The notes below the pieces were generated by a model. That model was not told the origin of the DNA. It ran no database searches and worked only from the letters and a program-made list of their open reading frames with translations. From Uranotaenia lowii (taxonomy: Eukaryota; Arthropoda; Insecta; Diptera; Culicidae): a stretch of DNA of 64,000 nt. Both the position numbers and the translations under genes were made by a program. Every line of letters begins with the position of its first letter. Position 1 is the first letter of the stretch. Positions 53,560 to 64,000 of this stretch are shown here, piece by piece. The stretch is taken from contig NC_073692.1 of the NCBI RefSeq assembly GCF_029784155.1, positions 319,691,641-319,755,640 on the forward strand, read 5' to 3'.

Positions 53560-53996
53560 AGTTCCAATTCGGTTATTTCTTCTCTCAGTTTCTGTAACAA
53601 TACAAGGTATCAGGAGCAGTAGGTTGTTAGCCTAAAGTCCCTATCCCGCGATGGGGCTGCCATCTTGGACTTAGCTGGCGGGAGCCGCATTTCATAAATT
53701 CAGCCGCTTGCTGCAAGACAGACGCTGTTTGAGCCGCCCCTGACCTGGAGAACAGACGCTCGGTTGTTGTTGCACGCCGCCCCTGACCTGGGGAACAGAC
53801 GCGTGCGGCCACCTTCTCAGTCTGCATGCGACCAAAGCATCCACCGGGGTTGGGTACCCGATCTCCGCTTAGGTTACTCGCACCCCAGCCGGCACCACGG
53901 GGAGGTAGAGATAGGAGTTGTGAATAAGAGGTGATATGACCACTATGGGGTCTCGTGTTGCACATTATCCACCGTTTACCAGCCGCTATATATAAT

Positions 53997-54631
53997 GCTC
54001 TAAACATATTTTACTGACATTACAAGGTTTCTATTATTATGAGTTTTATTTAAATCGGTTGAACACGCCAAAAGTTATAACGATTTGAGCTAGTGGTGTC
54101 AAATTGACACTCCTAGTGCTGATTAGGGTAATGAAATCTAATGCGGATGAGGGTTAAGACATGACAAAAGCTTAGATATCCGAATTTTTAAACTGGAAGT
54201 TTTTCTTGAAACAGTTATTTCCTATTATACTTGTGTTATTTCTTAGAACTTGAAAGTCGTAAAGATAATTTTTAGAAAATATATTTTTTAATTTGTTATT
54301 CTACGCTAACACCATCTGCTTGTAATTTAACTCTCTATGCTCACGACATCGACCAGCCTTAAATTTGAACGATAAGCATGAATCAAAATTTTCATGTTTC
54401 ATTTAATAACTACAATAAATACATTTCATTTTCTGCTGCTCCTGCAGTTTCTCTAAAGTTGCTGATCCGACTTGCAAAATATTCAAATTATCAAATGTGA
54501 TTTTATTATGTTTTCTATTAAGAGGAATATTTCTGCAACATGAAAAAATAGATAATGAAAAAAAAAGATAATGAAAAAAAAACAGAAAATGTATGTTTTC
54601 TTTCAGAGTCGATGAATATCCATGAGATCTA
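53997..54631. other. Right flank of the RTE/hairpin region
   Basis: Resumes the sequence interrupted by the RTE element. It holds the third GTGTCAAATTGACAC palindrome (54095-54111). No gene was recognised. Confidence 0.4.
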
Positions 54632-54873
54632 CTTACGTATCGAAAAATCTCTAATTCTCTAAATATATATTTTTTTAATCATAGATATTTGTATTTTAAA
54701 AATTGGTTCACAAAATTAATTGAGACAAGTTACAGGCAACGTAGATATTTCAGTATTTATCTACATTACCTGTTACTTTTCTCGATTAATTTTGTGAACA
54801 AATTTTAAAAATGCAAATATCTATGATTAAAAAAATAAATTTGTATAGAATCAAAGATTTTTCGAAATGTAAG
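54632..54873. mobile_element. Fold-back MITE, 242 bp
   Basis: The halves mirror each other: CTTAC...CGAAAAATCT at the left, AATCATAGATATTTG and TTCACAAAATTAATTGAG toward the centre, and their complements to GTAAG at 54873. The centre is near 54750 (TTTCAGTA). It directly abuts the next element. Confidence 0.8.
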
Positions 54874-57817
54874 TAGGGTGATTTGCCAATCGTTGCACAG
54901 CTAAGCACATGATTTTGGTGTTTATGCTGTATTTTAGTCATTTCAACCAAATTTACTCGATTTTTTTTTGTCGATGCACTTATACAGGATTGGTCTACAA
55001 GATCCAAAAGTTCAAGTGTTTGAAAAAAGTTACATAAAAATTTAAAAAATCATTTAAAACAGCTTGTCTTTGCCCAATAGTTGCACAGGCAAATTTTGTG
55101 TCGTGCATAATGTTGTCCGATTTTTTCCAATGGTTGCACATTTTAAAAATCAGTCACCATGAGGCCGAATAAGCTGAATTTTGTTACGGAAGCTTATTAT
55201 GAGAACTTCTAGTTGAAATGCAATTTAATTCATAGACGGCCCCTTATGAAGGGGGGGGGGGGATCCTCAATATAAACCGTCCAATGCACTTTCAAATTCC
55301 AATCCGGCCCCAAAAAAAACACAAAGCCGCCGGTTTGAGTGTCTGGAATAGCATTTATAACACGAGAAGTTTTCTCAGAAACTCAAATCCACCTCTTAAT
55401 TTACCCGAAGCCATTTGAGTGGAGTGTTATTCAATCTAATTTGCCCAGTGTTGAGCCCTTTTCTTTGTATGTTCTACTAACATAATATTTTATGTCTTTT
55501 AAATCCCATAGAACGAACTGAAAGGTATTTAATGTTTAATTTTTAAGTGGCTATAAACAGGTGAAAAGATTAGAGAACGTGATCTGTTTTGCCCCCTTTT
55601 ACCCCTATGAAGAAGATGCGATTTTCTAAAACAAATGTTTTAGGACTCACTTGGAAGTCAATCGATTTTTACGTAATGAATCGCAATTTAAAACATGAAA
55701 ATGGACACAACCACGCCCAAAGTTTCAGATCGTTTGACTGATTTACGCTCATGATATACAATTTTGTATAAGATTTTTTTTTTCGAAAAGTTAATTGATT
55801 TAAATATCTTTTTCATATAAATGGGTTTATTTGTAATTAATGTAACCTCTGTAGCATTTTATCAATCTTCAGAAAACAATCACATCCTATAGAAATGGTT
55901 CCCAAGAGTTTTCCGGCTGAAAAACTGTGTTGGATCAAATTAAGTTTCACAAAGCTATGACTGTTTATTTTTCTGGATGATAAGGGCCAAATAAAGCTTC
56001 ACATAGATGTCTCCAGTGACGGCAACTCGACGGCAGATTCGAATTCCTGAGAAATCGCACGTCAGTTTTTGGGATTAAGGGTCGAATTTTTCCTCCGGTA
56101 CAATATTCTGGCAATATTAAAAACAATATCAAGGGGATCGCTGTTGACATGGCTTAAAATTCTTTTAGATTTTCCGTCACGAAATTAGAGAAACAGATTT
56201 TTTCAGAACAGCTTTTAGATTATTTGCATAAAATGTTGAAAAAATGGTCGGGATAAAGGATTTCAAAATAAACATGATAAAAAAGTAGTCTCTCAAAGTC
56301 AATGCAGTTGAGTTGACTTTGACACTTTTCAGACAATGCAAATTGCCCGACATTCATACATACATAAGTTTTTTCAACAAGTTTAATAATTTCAAAACTT
56401 CATTTTTAAGATATGACGGTATAAAAAATAAACTTGTGGATATATAAAGTGTCTTCGAATTATTAATTAATTATTGAAAATCAACATGGAGTGCAAAAAA
56501 TGTTAAAATTCTCAGTGGAAAATAATTAATTAAAGCACAGAATTTACTAAAATTACTATTTAAACGTAAATATCCACTTGTTCAGAAAAAAAAACATGTC
56601 ATACCAATAGACAATTAGAGTTGTGTTAGTTGCATGTAGTCAATGAACGTGTTCAATTTTGTATTACAATTTGTATGCAGGAAGAACTTTTCACATATAC
56701 AAGAAATTCAAATAAGTTTGAAATGAATTTTGTTTTAAATTATTGATTTTGACCATTCTTAAGATTAATTGTTTGCCAGAATGAGAAGAAGCAAAGGATT
56801 TCATGAAAAAAGTTATAAACATTTCGAAGTAAAAAATAGTAATCCATTGAAAAGTATTGTAAAATTGCAGGATTTGCTTTCTGAAGCTTTCAATAATTTC
56901 ATGTAATGTTTTGCGAAAGTTTTAAATCATCACACTTATTGGCTATGCAAAGCAGTATAATGCGATTCTTATTTTCATCCGGTTAAACAGCTTTCAAATA
57001 AGCTGTCAAAACACTAAAACTAAAAAATATTTACTTATTTTGAATTTTTCGTATGACAATGAATATCATTTCTGGGGTACAAGTTAGGTTTAGTTTTTGT
57101 TCACATGCAATGTATTGCAAGAACCAAGAAATATTTTAAAAATACTAAATTATGTTTTTTTAACTTTCAGTACATCTCTGATGGTTTTTGAATGAAAATT
57201 TGGATTTTTCCGTACAAGTCTCCTTACGAATTCAAAACACGTTGTTATAATTCAGGACTTAATCAGTCGCTTCCAAAGTTTTAATTGTTATTTTTAGCTG
57301 TAAAAACAACTAGACAAAGTTATTGGAGGTATACGAATTTATAAATTTGAAATTTCCTAACAAATTTTGCAGCGGAATTATGTACAACAATGGGGCAGGT
57401 GGAGATTGAGCGGACCAATTGTTGCACGATCCAACATATTTTCTGGTTAAGTATGGATCATAATTTTTTTCAAAATCATGATGTTAAAATTGTCCAACAA
57501 ACGTTCCGTATAGAAAACTGATACGAAAAATGTTTTGTTCTGACGTCAAACCTTATTTGCCGTAGAAGGAATGTTAAGGTTTTTGTTAACAATAAGCACA
57601 AAAACCGCGCGAAAAAAACAAGAAAAATTAAAACTGTTGTAAGATACACACTTACCAGCAGAAAATATCACAAAAGCCTCATTTCATCAGAAAACATTCC
57701 GAATTACATGATTCAGCATTATTTTTGAGGGAAAGTTGAAAAACAGCTGAAATATTGACAATTTAAGTCATGCTGTGCAACAATGGGTTAGGGGACAACG
57801 ATTGGCAAATCACCCTA
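54874..57817. mobile_element. TIR element with TA termini, about 2.9 kb, non-coding
   Basis: The left end TA-GGGTGATTTGCCAATCGTTG (54874-54895) and its exact inverse at the right (57796-57817) bound it. TA at both ends suggests a Tc1/mariner-type duplication. CAATnGTTGCAC motifs recur inside (about 54890, 55076, 55128, 57418, 57775). No transposase frame is present. Confidence 0.8.
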
Positions 57818-58779
57818 GATTTGTAAATGTTAGTTTCAGGTTTCAGATTCACATGGTTCTAGTTAACCCGTCTTTTTCAGCGAAATGTGGTCAAAATATA
57901 ATAATCTTGATTTACTAAAGTATCATACTCAACAACTCAACACAATTCATAATGGTATGAGAAAAAGAACTTACACCACTGCAGATAAACGAGAAAGTTT
58001 CCTTGGTAGTGAATTTAGCTGAAAGTGCTTTTTGGAACTTTTTCTAGCGTGATCTGATGGGGGCTGAATATTTTTGGTGAAGTATTTCGTGAGTTGCTAT
58101 AAAGCATTTTAAAATTTTAAAATTAAATGGAATTCTTCGATAAAGTTAGGGGTATGAACAAAATTATACAATAAAAGATTAAACATTTTTTAATTCACTT
58201 ATCTTGAAATCCATTACGATGCTTCCTGGCTGGACCTCAGCTCCAATCACTTTTAACTGATCAATATCTCAGTTCTATATTGTAGTGATAAAAGATAATG
58301 TGCATTTTCGAAAAGAAAACTTTTTCAGGACAACGATTTTGACACCACAAAAACAAGTGTATTGAATAAGCAAAAAACTAAGTGTAGATCGCTAAATAAC
58401 CCGCAAATTTTTCACCGAACTGCTAAAAGTGTGAGGTAAAACCCTTGCTCTGAGTCATTAAAATCTAACCTCGAACAACAAATTTTCGCTAGTTTCAGAG
58501 CTCGTAAGCTGTATAGCCGGTACCTAAGCAATGAGACAGGTGATTTCTGATAGACGACAAAGCTTGTGAGAAACCATTCTTCAAAAAAATTCCAGCGATT
58601 GAATCCTTTAACATTTCTGGTCGATGAAATTTCCCTTGCAGATTGAAATAGGTATTTGCAGGATGTTTTGAAGAAAAAAAATATATATAAAAATTAGCCA
58701 AGGTTCTGTACTTGTGGAAAAAACCACAATTTTCCGAATAAAAACATTGGTTTTCGCTGTTTTCAAAAATTGCAAAAGG
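57818..58779. other. Intergenic sequence
   Basis: Nothing recognised. Confidence 0.4.
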
Positions 58780-59513
58780 TAGGGGAGAGCGAGGTATCAT
58801 GGGCCACTTTTTTCTTTGCTTCATAACTTATTTATTGTAAAAGAAAAAAAGAAAAAAATAAATAGAAAGGTTTTCTACATTCTTAAGGTATCATTGGACT
58901 TTTTTTTAAATACATAATTTTGCCAAGATCTGACTGTTTTAGAAAAGTATTTTATTTTTATTTTTAAAAACTGTGGGGAATCGTGGACCACCAAATCCAA
59001 ATTGACTAGATATCCTGCTAAATTTATATTTTTCACAACTCTTTATTTGGCATAATAAAACTTTGCAGGTTGGAAAAATGTATTTTAAGTTTTGAATGTG
59101 TATTAAAACACCAAAATATAGGTGGCCCATGAAACCCCATAAAATGTGGCCCACGATTCCCCCCAAGCTATGATTTTCAAATTGGTTGCGCTTGTGTGAC
59201 TTATTGATGTTTCATCAAAAATTCTTTTTCCACGTGAAAGAACATAACAAAACTAAGATCATAAGTGTATAAGCATATTTTTGTTACGTACTTTAGGTCT
59301 CCCACGGATGCAATTTGCGGATACTTGTTTAATTATGTAAGTACATTTTTCTAGGCGAGATAAATAAAATAAGCATATGATACGTACATAAGTCAAAAAC
59401 ATATAGAATAACATGCTTACGCAAAGTGACGACGATGAGAGTTGAACGGAGTTTTTCAACTCAACACATAGCTGAGATATTTTGAGTGACCCACGTTATC
59501 CCACTCTTCCCTA
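58780..59513. mobile_element. TIR MITE with TA termini, 734 bp
   Basis: The left end TAGGGGAGAGCGAGGTATCA then TGGGCCAC and the reversed right end TAGGGAAGAGTGGGATAACG then TGGGTCAC match in about 22 of 28 positions. Two inner inverted blocks (GGGAATCGTGGACCAC at about 58977 and its complement-like GGCCCACGATTCCCC near 59147) repeat the theme. No coding sequence. Confidence 0.8.
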
Positions 59514-60612
59514 CTGTTGTATGTACCCTTCGTGACCTACGATCTATTCTAACTGATTCATTATACTTTAAGTTCAATCTTGTGATGGTTTTGCTTTGTT
59601 TTTGTCAGAATTTCCCGGCAGTCATTCCAATAAAAACGTTTTTAGTAGCACAAAAATAATCAAGTATTGTTAATTTCGAAATAGCTTAATCCACCAAATC
59701 GCCCTAAGTTTCTATCAACAGAGAAGTATTGGGCAAAAAAGTAGGGAAAATGGAAGGAAGAGGATGCAGTCACCCAAAATACAGATTTGTCGAAGTATAA
59801 GTGGGAAAATCTGATCAGTAACATGACTGAAAAAAAATTGCGCCGGCCGTTGGGAGATACCAAGAATAAAGTAGAAATATTTCATACAAAAAAAAAGATA
59901 AATATATCTTTTTTTTAATTTTTTCATGAATTATCAAAAAACTTCCATTATTTTCTCCATAGAAAGTATATCGATCAAAAGAAGGGTTTTTTATACACAC
60001 GCATTCGTAACTGAATATCTCATTTCTAAATGAACTAAGCTTTATTTAAAATTACGTCTACTCCAATATAATCAGGCTTTCGGCGGCACTTGACAAATTA
60101 GACCAGTTTTGTCACCGTAAATATATAGAAACGACCTGGGTCAAAAGTGACCTCATAATTCTCCTAGAGAAGGAAGGATAATGCAACACTCCTCTCTGTT
60201 TGGAAAATGGCTTCTAATAGGCAGCTTTCCGTATTGTTTGAAAATGTTCAAGGTTGTCCGGGCCATAAAACACAATGGCGGTGATTATTATTGGCTAACC
60301 TTCTCGACCGAATGGCTGACAAACTTTGGACCGAAGAAAAGGGGAAGAAAGAATTGCACCACGTTTATAGTTTTCCTTAACCAAGTACTAGGTACATTGG
60401 GTTAAGTTAAGCTCCACATTTCAGCCATTTATCTTGGGAGCTAACCCATAATCAGCCAATTAGTATTACATGTTGCAAGGCAATTGCGCCGTCCATGATG
60501 TGATGGTTTAGGTGCAGTCGGTTGCAGTGAAAAGTTCCATAGCTTCCGCTGGGTACTTTTATGTCTCGGTTGAAGTTGAATGCCATACCATGTGACACAC
60601 CCTTTCGGAACG
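59514..60612. other. Intergenic sequence
   Basis: A 74-codon frame at 60181-60405 shows no domain or signal and is not called a gene. Confidence 0.35.
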
Positions 60613-61278
60613 ATCCCGATCAGGAGAGCATATCAGAATAATAACTCAAACATATCTCACCAAGATATTTACATCTGATTCAGTTATAATTAAGTACTCC
60701 AAATTTTTGATTTTATGTTTCTCCAATCCGAATTATATCTTATTCTGATTGATAGACTTGAATGGGGTTGAGCTCATTTTCAATTATCAAGTTTTTTTTT
60801 TCGGATTGTCCTAAAATAAAATAATTATATCTTATTTTGATATACGTACAACTTTTTCTGAAACACGGACATCGAAGTCAACCGCCTAAACCGTATATTA
60901 ATGAGTTTCGCTCAACAGTTCCATAAAATGGAATCCAATTTTATGGAATCCAAAAATGGGGCATGGTTTTAGCAAATAATGTGATTTATTGACATCCCAC
61001 TAGAAAATTTTCTCGTAGCACTCATATCTTGATAAGTTATACTTTTGATAGGTTTTGTTCTGCCCAATATCAAACTATGCTTTCTCAACGAGATATAATC
61101 TTGAAAGGAGCATATCTAAAATTGATATAATTTAGCTATGACCGTATAGATTTTTTTATATAATTTGAGATATTTTAACATCCTACGAGTACTGGATAAT
61201 AACTCATTGAGATAGGAAAAAAATAGTATCAAAATATCTCATCTTGATATAATTTAGTTTTTCCCTCCTGATCGGGAT
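60613..61278. mobile_element. MITE with 14-bp TIR ATCCCGATCAGGAG
   Basis: Perfect 14-bp inverted ends at 60613-60626 and 61265-61278, with ATAATAACTCA and TATCTCA blocks inverted inside. No coding sequence. No target duplication is evident beyond the ends. Confidence 0.75.
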
Positions 61279-63224
61279 GGCGTTCAGTTGATGTCCACTA
61301 CCGAGGAGACTAATAAAAAATTATGTGCAGATTAAAAAATCTGATACCTTTGAGCTACCGGCGCTATTATTGACTTTAGACTGAAAATCTGTCTATAGTT
61401 TTTCAGATTTCTGTACAAATTTAATCTCCAACAAATAATTCCGATCAACACGTAGGGTGATTCCATTTATGAAAACGACTCGATTGTTGATCAAAATCAT
61501 CGAACGACCTTGCCTCAGTTTTGGTTCAATTATGTTGTATCATAAACCTGGACGACACAGCTAATCTGCTACAGACGCACCGCGTGTGCTCTAATCAGAT
61601 CCAACAGACAGTCTGTATTGAAACCTGTCCATGAATGAAAACTCCCACGAGGCGACCGTTTGGCTGGTGGAAGCTCCGAAAGCTAGCCAAGTATAGGAAG
61701 AAGTCATTCCTCTATTAATGTCATCTGATTAACCTACGCGCTACCAAACGACCAAACGCAGGCACGCGTGAAATTTAAAATATGATCTCCGCGAAAAGAT
61801 TTCCTCCTAATACGCAAGACGCAAGATCCGGGGACAACGATATGAGACAATTTAACCTAGAGAACTGGCACACGACGAAGACGAGGACTTGGCTGACTTG
61901 TGGGCAATGTGTATCATTATTTAATCACATTCTATTAACATAGTTTGCACAATGTTTCTGCAGCTAGCTACTCGCGATATGTGCAAGCATGTGGTTGCAA
62001 TAACATTGCGGCTTAACGTCCTACCCACAACTATGTGTGTATGTATATGCTGCTACATATTGCTGCCCCTACTTGTTAGATGCGATTCGTATCATCATCT
62101 CGCTCGCGACGACAAAGATGTTTTGGAATGCAAATTTTTGCACGACAGAACCGCAGCAGCGTTAAACTGAGCCAGTGATGCCTCGAATGGAAAAGATGTT
62201 CTGTTTGAGGATGCTGGAGCTGGAGGATTGTTCTACTGAAGTTTCAAATTTTAACAGTGCTTATGTTCCATCAACTGTTTCCGGAAGCTTCGGGAGAAAA
62301 TCGATCATGGATGTGACATTGAAATCGACGTGCATTTGAAGGATGTTCATTTCGAGGAATTGCAAAAAGAACAACTGGATGGTTTTATAAGCAGTAGATT
62401 TCATGTCATCTGTCAAAAGCACAAGAAAAATAGCAGCGGACCCAATTGGAATTTTTTTTATGTGTCATGTAAATAAAACTCTGATTAGAGCTTTTGAATG
62501 AAAAACTCAATTGGTAATTAATTCATTATCCCTATCATCAACTAAACTTATCTCTATTAGAATACAAATATGACTTTGTAGCTCGAGGCAATTTTTTAGA
62601 AATGGCGTTAAATTTCTACTTATGATTCACTCTCTTTTTATGATTGTTATTATTATTCTTCTTGCGGTATTTTCGTACATTATTGATGTCAATTCACCGA
62701 AATCTCATAGAACTGCTGTTGAGTTTCGCTAAGATGAGGCGTGTCGACTAGCAGTCGTGACAGTTATACGGATATTCAGGTGTAAGAATACAAGAGTAAA
62801 AATATAAAAATCAAAATCCATGTATCAAATTAAAATTAAAATTTCAATTAAAGATTTGGGAAACAAATAACAAATGAAATTCAAATACTATATTTCAAAT
62901 CAAAGTTGCAAAGTTGCAAAGTTGCAGGAATTGCAATTTTTTATTCAAAATATAAATGTGTTTCATATCTTCAAAACACAAAAAAAAATCATGTTCATGT
63001 TATGTGTTGAAAGTTTGTTTGTTCCTTTGTTTATTTTGGACATTTTTTGTCATTCGGGTACTTCATATGTGTATCTTGATTACAGAATATTTTGTAATTT
63101 TATCGTAGAAATCAAAAGTTGAATTTAGAATATGATTCTCATCAGACAAAATTTTGAACTAAATAGTTCTTCTGAATGTGGCAAAAGTAACATTTGAGAA
63201 CAAAAATTCTGAATTTATTTTGAA
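61279..63224. other. Higher-complexity intergenic sequence
   Basis: 61540-62400 is more GC-balanced than its surroundings. A 72-codon frame (61952-62170, plus) has a hydrophobic stretch around residues 25-42 (TTMCVCICCYILLPLLV), but no signal cleavage context, domain or homologue was recognised. It could be part of a host gene; I do not call one. Confidence 0.3.
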
Positions 63225-64000
63225 CTAGCTGACCCGGTGTGCTTTGCTACACCTTTCAAAATCGAATGATATTTTCAGAATTCACTCAAATTTTTATTGT
63301 TTTGTTGCCATTATTTTAAATCAAATTATAACATAATTCATAAGCAACCGCTATAAAATGAGAGCTGCAGTTTGAGTATAGGATTGCAATCCAAAAATAA
63401 CTTAAACTAATATTCCGAATCATGATCTATAAATTTGTGTTAAAGATCTGATAATTTTAATCTGTTTCTTTAAGCTTCGCCCCAAAAAAGGAGGGTCTCA
63501 AATAAATCGTACGCAAAGAATCCAACTGATAAAATATGGTTGTTTTTGCTTGACATATTCTGGATTTATAAATACCAAAATATACCAAAATGATTTTCCA
63601 TGTTAAGTTTTGTCCATTTCTTGGAAAAAAATTAAGTGTAAGCTTTTCCCTTCTCTTCCTTTATTCCCAATTCTATCATCCCACTGCAAGAAAGGAATTG
63701 TTTGACAAAAAAAATATCTCGCATTAAAATACCATCCCATGGCAAATTTGGTTTTATTTGCGTTGTAAATTCTTGAGTTATGCATAAACTTGAAAGGAAG
63801 TACAATCCCCCTTCCGTTCTCCCCATTGAATGGAGGGGTGAGAACTTAATATTCATAGAAGTAATTTTTGTTCTAAAATACTTTTTGATACCAAATTTTA
63901 TTTCATTTGCTCTATTAATTCTCTAGTGATCCAAAAAATTGTAAGGAAACCCCGCTTTCCCCCTTTATATCTTTCCGTTGAAAAAAAGCGTGGCTTCAAT
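63225..64000 (-). mobile_element. Helitron, 3' end and part of body, cut by the window edge
   Basis: On the minus strand it ends GCACACCGGGTCAGCTAG (to 63225), followed by T, with the hairpin GGTGT...ACACC just inside. It is the same terminus as the 23591-26539 Helitron. The body continues past 64000, so size and coding content are unknown. Confidence 0.8.

Larger units (their letters stand above)
50567..53984 (-). mobile_element. RTE-clade LINE, nearly full length
   Basis: 3.4 kb on the minus strand, flanked by the 12-bp direct repeat GCTATATATAAT (50555-50566 and 53985-53996). The 3' end is a short GATA repeat tail (50567-50580, CTAT on the plus strand). The 5' UTR (53560-53984) contains GCCGCCCCTGACCTGG twice, 43 bp apart. 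One ORF with endonuclease and RT, broken in three places. Confidence 0.9.

Noticed and set aside
61952..62170. 72-codon frame with a hydrophobic stretch
   Set aside because: Cys-rich hydrophobic stretch only; no homology, start context or exon structure to support a gene.

Overview
This window looks like nuclear DNA of a mosquito (Culicidae). No ribosomal, mitochondrial or bacterial gene organisation is seen. The mix of families supports the call: a Ty3/mdg1-type and a BEL/Pao LTR element, an ITm DD37E mariner (a lineage described mainly from mosquitoes), R1-, RTE- and CR1-group LINEs, Helitron ends of the dipteran CTAG type, and many small TIR elements in AT-rich, gene-poor DNA. Genus and species cannot be told from what I can see.

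Layout. 1-5623: a decayed TIR transposon (397-3120) carrying another MITE and a broken two-exon gene fragment, then a perfect 25-bp hairpin and about 1 kb of GC-richer DNA. 5624-19447: a complete Ty3/mdg1-like element on the minus strand (436-bp LTRs, 4-bp duplication CATT) split by a complete BEL/Pao element at 6146-13234 (576-bp LTRs, 6-bp duplication GTATAT). 19448-21107: a coding remnant interrupted by a DD37E mariner. 21107-28142: a repeat block, a hairpin MITE, a 2.9-kb non-autonomous Helitron and a hAT-like element with an 8-bp duplication. 29330-32045: a 5'-truncated R1-clade LINE. 32046-36340: nothing recognised. 36997-39381: three copies of one TA-inserting MITE, one nested inside another. 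39595-40455: a 25-bp minisatellite. 41597-41697: a tRNA-like sequence. 42075-43290: the only convincing host gene, the last exon of a secreted, probably GPI-anchored leucine-rich-repeat protein. 44447-46746: a 5'-truncated LINE with an open RT frame. 49221-50470: a very long inverted repeat. 50567-53984: an almost complete RTE element with its target duplication. 54632-61278: several TIR elements. 63225 to the end: a second Helitron, running out of the window.

The genes do not form a pathway. The window is a stack of transposon layers whose order can be read from the target duplications. The observations most worth checking are: splice-site clusters on the antisense strand of the BEL LTR, including a sequence that reads as a zero-length-exon (recursive) splice site; a small ORF ahead of gag in the mdg1-like element, with a myristoylation-type start and a membrane segment; the 1.25-kb hairpin as a possible siRNA source; and a MITE family whose three copies each keep a short GT-AG intron.

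All calls come from reading the sequence and translations by eye. No database search, alignment or folding program was run.
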